From: Klebsiella michiganensis
GTDB lineage: Bacteria; Pseudomonadota; Gammaproteobacteria; Enterobacterales; Enterobacteriaceae
NCBI RefSeq assembly: GCF_002925905.1
Contig: NZ_PRDB01000006.1
Location: forward strand, 248,001 to 312,000
Direction of reading: 5' to 3'
Length of the DNA stretch: 64,000 nt
A program made the translations under genes and the position numbers. Shown here piece by piece: positions 60,830-64,000 of this stretch (the stretch's first letter is position 1; every line of letters starts with the position of its first letter). The notes beneath the pieces are model-generated. The model did no database searches. It had not been told where the DNA came from and saw only the letters and a program-made list of their open reading frames with translations.

Positions 60830-61498
60830 ATGAACCGCTATGAAAAAGAGTATCGGCAGTTGCTGGCAAATGGCGCTATCGCCTGGGCTGGCGAAGGTTA
60901 TTTCCGGGCCAAAGAACAACAGGAGCGCGTTTTTAGCTGGCTTCATTTACAGCACTATTTCCCCCAACCCGGCGCGCCTGTCCTTGAGCTGGGGTGCGGG
61001 AATGGCGCGATGGCCGCGCAGTATTTTGCGGAACGAGGCTATTCGGTGTGGGGAATAGATTGGTCCGAAACCGCGATCCGATGGGCACAAAATCGTTTTC
61101 AGCAAGCGGGTCTCCCGGCAAATTTTTTTGTTGGAGATGTCTGCCATATTCATCAGTGTCAGGATGCGACGTTTGAGCTCATTGTTGATGGCAGCTGTAT
61201 GCATTGCCTGATTGATGATGCCCGCCACCTCTGCTTCGCCGAAGTCAGAAGATTACTGAAACCCGGAGGACGGCTGGTGATCGGCTCCATGTGCGGAACC
61301 CCGCGTCATCCCGAGGATATTCTCGCGTACGATCCTATCAGCCATCATTTACTTAAAGAGGGCAAACCCTGGCGTACGTTGCGACCGCTCCAGGCCCTGC
61401 TGGACGAGATTCGGGCGGAGCAATTTACGGTTCTTGAGGTGAATATTAATGAGAACGCATGGTGGGATCATGCCACCGTGGTATGTAGAGTCGATTAA
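60830..61498 (+). CDS. Class I SAM-dependent methyltransferase
   Basis: A 222-aa cytosolic enzyme with motif I VLELGCGNGAMAAQYFAERG (near residues 50-70), followed by VWGIDWSETAIRWAQ (motif II region) and LLKPGGRLVIGSMCGT. The start is placed at ATG 60830, where homology begins; the alternative GTG 60794 adds only twelve residues. The acceptor molecule is unknown. A stable hairpin follows the stop. Confidence 0.87.
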   Translation: MNRYEKEYRQLLANGAIAWAGEGYFRAKEQQERVFSWLHLQHYFPQPGAPVLELGCGNGAMAAQYFAERGYSVWGIDWSETAIRWAQNRFQQAGLPANFFVGDVCHIHQCQDATFELIVDGSCMHCLIDDARHLCFAEVRRLLKPGGRLVIGSMCGTPRHPEDILAYDPISHHLLKEGKPWRTLRPLQALLDEIRAEQFTVLEVNINENAWWDHATVVCRVD

Positions 61499-61509
61499 CC
61501 TTCACGCCT

Positions 61510-61538
61510 CCCGTCCGCTCTGGCCTGGAGCGGACGGG
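61510..61538 (+). terminator. Hairpin after the methyltransferase gene
   Basis: CCCGTCCGCTC (61510-61520), loop TGGCCTG, GAGCGGACGGG (61528-61538): a perfect 11-bp stem starting 11 bases after the stop codon. No U-tract follows, so Rho-independent activity is uncertain. Confidence 0.5.
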
Positions 61539-61629
61539 GAGCTTATGGGTAAACGTGAACGTTCTGCCGCCGGCGACGGTGCCAGGCCCCTGATTCAGGC
61601 GCTCAGCACCGACGGGATCCAAACCGGCG

Positions 61630-62937
61630 TTAATGCAGTGCCTTCGCTATCGCGCTAAACATCAGCGAGGCTTCCAGCGGTTGGGCGCTGAAGGCGGGCT
61701 CAGCCTGCGGCCAGGTCGACCACTGAACGATGACCAGATTTTCCGCCTGATTAACCATTATCATCTGACCAAAAATGCCCAGCGCCCACAGCGAATGTTG
61801 AAGGGATGCCTGCGGCGCAGGTTCAACGTTGGTCGCATTGGCCGGCACTTCATTGTTCCACCACTGGTAGCCGTAAATACCGTGTGGATGCGCCGCGGAC
61901 ACCGAGCCTGCCGCCCGAGTCCAGCGTGATGACTTGGCAACCCAGTTTTCCGGCAAGATCTGCTCGCCGTTCGGCAGCACGCCGTTATGCAGAATGAACT
62001 CACCGAAGCGCCCCCAATCCTCTAACGTGGCGTTAAAGCCGTGCGCGCCCACATCGTGCTCACCTTTTGTGTAGGCATGCCACACGCCGTCGCTCGCCAT
62101 ACCGTAGGGTTGCCAGATACTTTTTTCCAGATATGCCGCCAGCGTCATGCCGGTGGCGCGTTCCAGCACATCCCCCAGCAGCCATGCGCCGCCGGAGGAG
62201 TAAGACCAGTTCTCGCCGGCAGGATGCGCGCGGCGCAGGCCGGACACCAACTGACGTACGCAGTCATAGGCGCCGGGTCTGGCTTCACACTCGGTAAGCC
62301 GGGCGAAGTCCGATTGCGGATTAGTGTAGTCCTCATTCCACGCCACCCCGGAGGTGTGGCTAATCAGCTGCTTCAGGGTCACACCGTCCCAGGCGGTGCC
62401 TTTCAGGTCGGGTTCATACTGGGTGATGAGATCGTCGAGCGAGTGAATTTTGCCCTGTTTAATCGCCACGCCCACCAGGGTGGCAACCACGGATTTGCCC
62501 ACCGAGCGCGATGTCCAGAGAGTGGTGTCGGTATTGCCTTCTGCCAGATATTTCCAGGCCACTTTGCCATTTTTCAGCACCAGCATGCCGCTGACGTTCT
62601 GGCGCCGCAGGTAATCCTGCAGATTCCAGGTTTGACCGTTCACCCGATAGCTTGCGTCGGTTAAGCGTTTCGCCGCGGCCTGCAACGGCACGGCATTACC
62701 GTGATGAAACACATCGCCCGCGTAATTGCGGTAGTCGTTACGAAAGCCGATTACCCGGTCGGTCTGGCTCCAGGTGAGCATGTTGTGGGGATCCGGAAGC
62801 GGCGCATCAAAGGGGGCGGGACAGACGCTGAGTTCGGTGCCGGTACAGGCGGCCTGCGCGGCGGGCGCCAGCAGGACGCTGCAGAGACTGATAACAACGC
62901 CAGACAGCAGGCCAGGGTTAAACACTTTGCTTTTCAT
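61630..62937 (-). CDS. EstB/6-aminohexanoate-dimer hydrolase-like serine hydrolase
   Basis: A 435-aa exported enzyme of the beta-lactamase class C fold. A signal peptide (LLSGVVISLCSVLLAPAAQA, cleavage near QA-A) precedes a domain with S145-x-x-K148 (SRSVGKS) and YSS in NWSYSSGGAWLL. Such proteins hydrolyse esters or amides in the periplasm; NylB-like and penicillin-binding types share this pattern. Divergent from a LysR gene (~110 bp apart), its likely regulator. Confidence 0.88.
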   Translation of the reverse strand: MKSKVFNPGLLSGVVISLCSVLLAPAAQAACTGTELSVCPAPFDAPLPDPHNMLTWSQTDRVIGFRNDYRNYAGDVFHHGNAVPLQAAAKRLTDASYRVNGQTWNLQDYLRRQNVSGMLVLKNGKVAWKYLAEGNTDTTLWTSRSVGKSVVATLVGVAIKQGKIHSLDDLITQYEPDLKGTAWDGVTLKQLISHTSGVAWNEDYTNPQSDFARLTECEARPGAYDCVRQLVSGLRRAHPAGENWSYSSGGAWLLGDVLERATGMTLAAYLEKSIWQPYGMASDGVWHAYTKGEHDVGAHGFNATLEDWGRFGEFILHNGVLPNGEQILPENWVAKSSRWTRAAGSVSAAHPHGIYGYQWWNNEVPANATNVEPAPQASLQHSLWALGIFGQMIMVNQAENLVIVQWSTWPQAEPAFSAQPLEASLMFSAIAKALH

Positions 62938-63045
62938 ATTTTTACTCGTTCAGCTCAGGAAGGTGTTCAGCTTAAAAAAACGCGGCCTATAATAAAAAAC
63001 GCATCATGGGGGAAAATCCCCCACAACAACTGAATGGAGGGCCGT

Positions 63046-63924
63046 ATGCCGAGCCTGATATATTCTTTTGCCCAGTTGGAGGCCTTCACCGCCGTGGTTG
63101 AGTGCAAAAGCCTGGCGAAAGCGGCGCGCCAGCTGGGCAAGGACCGGACGACGCTGCGCGATTTAATTGAGTTCCTCGAAGATGGCCTGGGGTATGCGCT
63201 GTTCCTGCGCGAAGGGCGAAGCCTGCGCCTGACGCCGGAAGGTGAGCAGCTGCAGCGGCAGGCGCACCTGCTGATGCGCCAGGTGAAAGCGTTTGAAGCG
63301 TTTGCCAGGGCGGTGCCGAACAGCGCCACGCAGGACATGACCCTGGTCTACGATCCCTTTACCCCCAGAACGCTGCTGCAGGGGCTGATTAGCGCTATGG
63401 CCCAGCGCAACGTTCGTCTGAGTCTGATAAACGCGTCGCGCGACGAGGCGGAAAAGCTGCTGGCGAGCGGGCAGGCCGACCTGGGGATCTGCCAGGCGCG
63501 CCATCGTAGCGTGGGAGACGCTATGGAGTGGCGCGCCTTAGGGGCAATCGAGATGGATTTTTACGCCGCCGAAGCGCTTTTTCCCGGCGCTAAACAACCG
63601 CTATCCCTGCTGGAACTTTCGCTGGCGCCGCAGGTGATTATGCACCCGGATACTGACGAGCCCGTGGCCCGCCGTCTGCAAATTTCAGGACATACCATCT
63701 TCACCAACGACCTGGAGATGCTGCGCGGCCTGCTTGAACAGGGCTGCGGTTGGGGATTCTTGCCGACGCACATGAATGCGGCGCGCTGGAAAAACGTCAC
63801 AACCTTGCGCACCGAAGTTGGCAATCAGGGGATCGGCCAAACGATGGTCACTATCTGGAAGCCGGGCAACGACAGGCGGGCGCTGGTAGCTGACACGCTG
63901 GACTTGTTGCCGGCATTGTGGTGA
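63046..63924 (+). CDS. LysR-family transcriptional regulator
   Basis: A 292-aa regulator with HTH around residues 19-38 (SLAKAARQLGKDRTTLRDLI), then YALFLREGRSLRLTPEGEQL and an effector domain that ends near the window edge. ATG 63046 has GGAGGG 4 nt upstream; the ATG at 63034 is less well placed. Divergent from the serine hydrolase gene. The last 76 bp of the window hold no recognisable gene. Confidence 0.9.
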   Translation: MPSLIYSFAQLEAFTAVVECKSLAKAARQLGKDRTTLRDLIEFLEDGLGYALFLREGRSLRLTPEGEQLQRQAHLLMRQVKAFEAFARAVPNSATQDMTLVYDPFTPRTLLQGLISAMAQRNVRLSLINASRDEAEKLLASGQADLGICQARHRSVGDAMEWRALGAIEMDFYAAEALFPGAKQPLSLLELSLAPQVIMHPDTDEPVARRLQISGHTIFTNDLEMLRGLLEQGCGWGFLPTHMNAARWKNVTTLRTEVGNQGIGQTMVTIWKPGNDRRALVADTLDLLPALW

Positions 63925-64000
63925 AAGCCGGGCCTCGCTGCTGGCATTTCGGCGACAGGGCGAGGCGTAAATGGAGAAATACGCGACCTTGCGGAGCTAT

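Overview
The window is chromosomal DNA of a Klebsiella-group enterobacterium (Klebsiella/Raoultella/Kluyvera type). The evidence is GC-rich coding DNA, an ERIC element, Klebsiella-style REP repeats, an OmpC-family porin, YdcH, WbuC and VF530 proteins, and many small catabolic operons each paired with its own LysR, LacI, GntR or AraC regulator. No rRNA, tRNA, CRISPR array, prophage or intact insertion sequence was seen. The region reads as a metabolic accessory stretch.

Layout. 1-6.2 kb: end of an MFS transporter, a LysR regulator, a nitronate monooxygenase, and a leftward MetQNI-like ABC transporter with a Fe(II)/2-oxoglutarate oxygenase. The oxygenase is preceded by a short leader ORF carrying three consecutive Cys codons. 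6.2-14.4 kb: two small exported proteins, then an amino-acid-type ABC operon that continues into an aminothiazoline-carboxylate hydrolase-family enzyme, a glyoxalase-fold protein and a ProC-like reductase; an AraC regulator and an MFS exporter follow. 14.4-15.2 kb: a tandem array of six ~124-bp REP units. 15.2-19.9 kb: a PTS EIIC, a glycosylasparaginase and an M17 aminopeptidase, facing a gene that looks like a catalytically dead IS481 transposase. 20-23.5 kb: a siderophore-type ABC transporter whose upstream region holds a Fur box and a Zur-like box. 23.9-27 kb: a LuxR-type regulator, a WbuC cupin and a porin with a perfect FNR box upstream.

27-33.2 kb: a leftward sugar operon (LsrF-like aldolase, GlpP-type antiterminator, FGGY kinase, SDR, hydroxyacid dehydrogenase, frameshifted galactitol-type EIIC) whose leader carries a strong intrinsic terminator. 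33.8-41.2 kb: a LacI-controlled ribose-type ABC operon with an unrecognised 456-aa protein and a PfkB kinase. 41.4-50.4 kb: assorted enzymes, including an operon of three exported proteins under a LysR regulator. 50.8-56.1 kb: an ascorbate-type PTS operon with a phosphotriesterase-family enzyme, a creatininase-family enzyme, a SIS protein and a GntR regulator, preceded by two perfect palindromes. 56.1-64 kb: an XRE/DUF2975/penicillin-binding-like operon, a PRISE-like reductase with LysR, a methyltransferase, and an EstB-like serine hydrolase with LysR.

Two themes recur. One is uptake and conversion of unusual sulfur or nitrogen compounds (Cys leader, MetQNI, aminothiazoline hydrolase family, nitronate monooxygenase). 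The other is self-contained sugar or glycoconjugate operons with local control. The most promising undescribed systems are the PTS-glycosylasparaginase operon next to a transposase-derived regulator, the GlpP-antiterminated sugar operon, and the Cys-leader sulfur operon. Functional assignments rest on sequence patterns read by eye; no database search was run.
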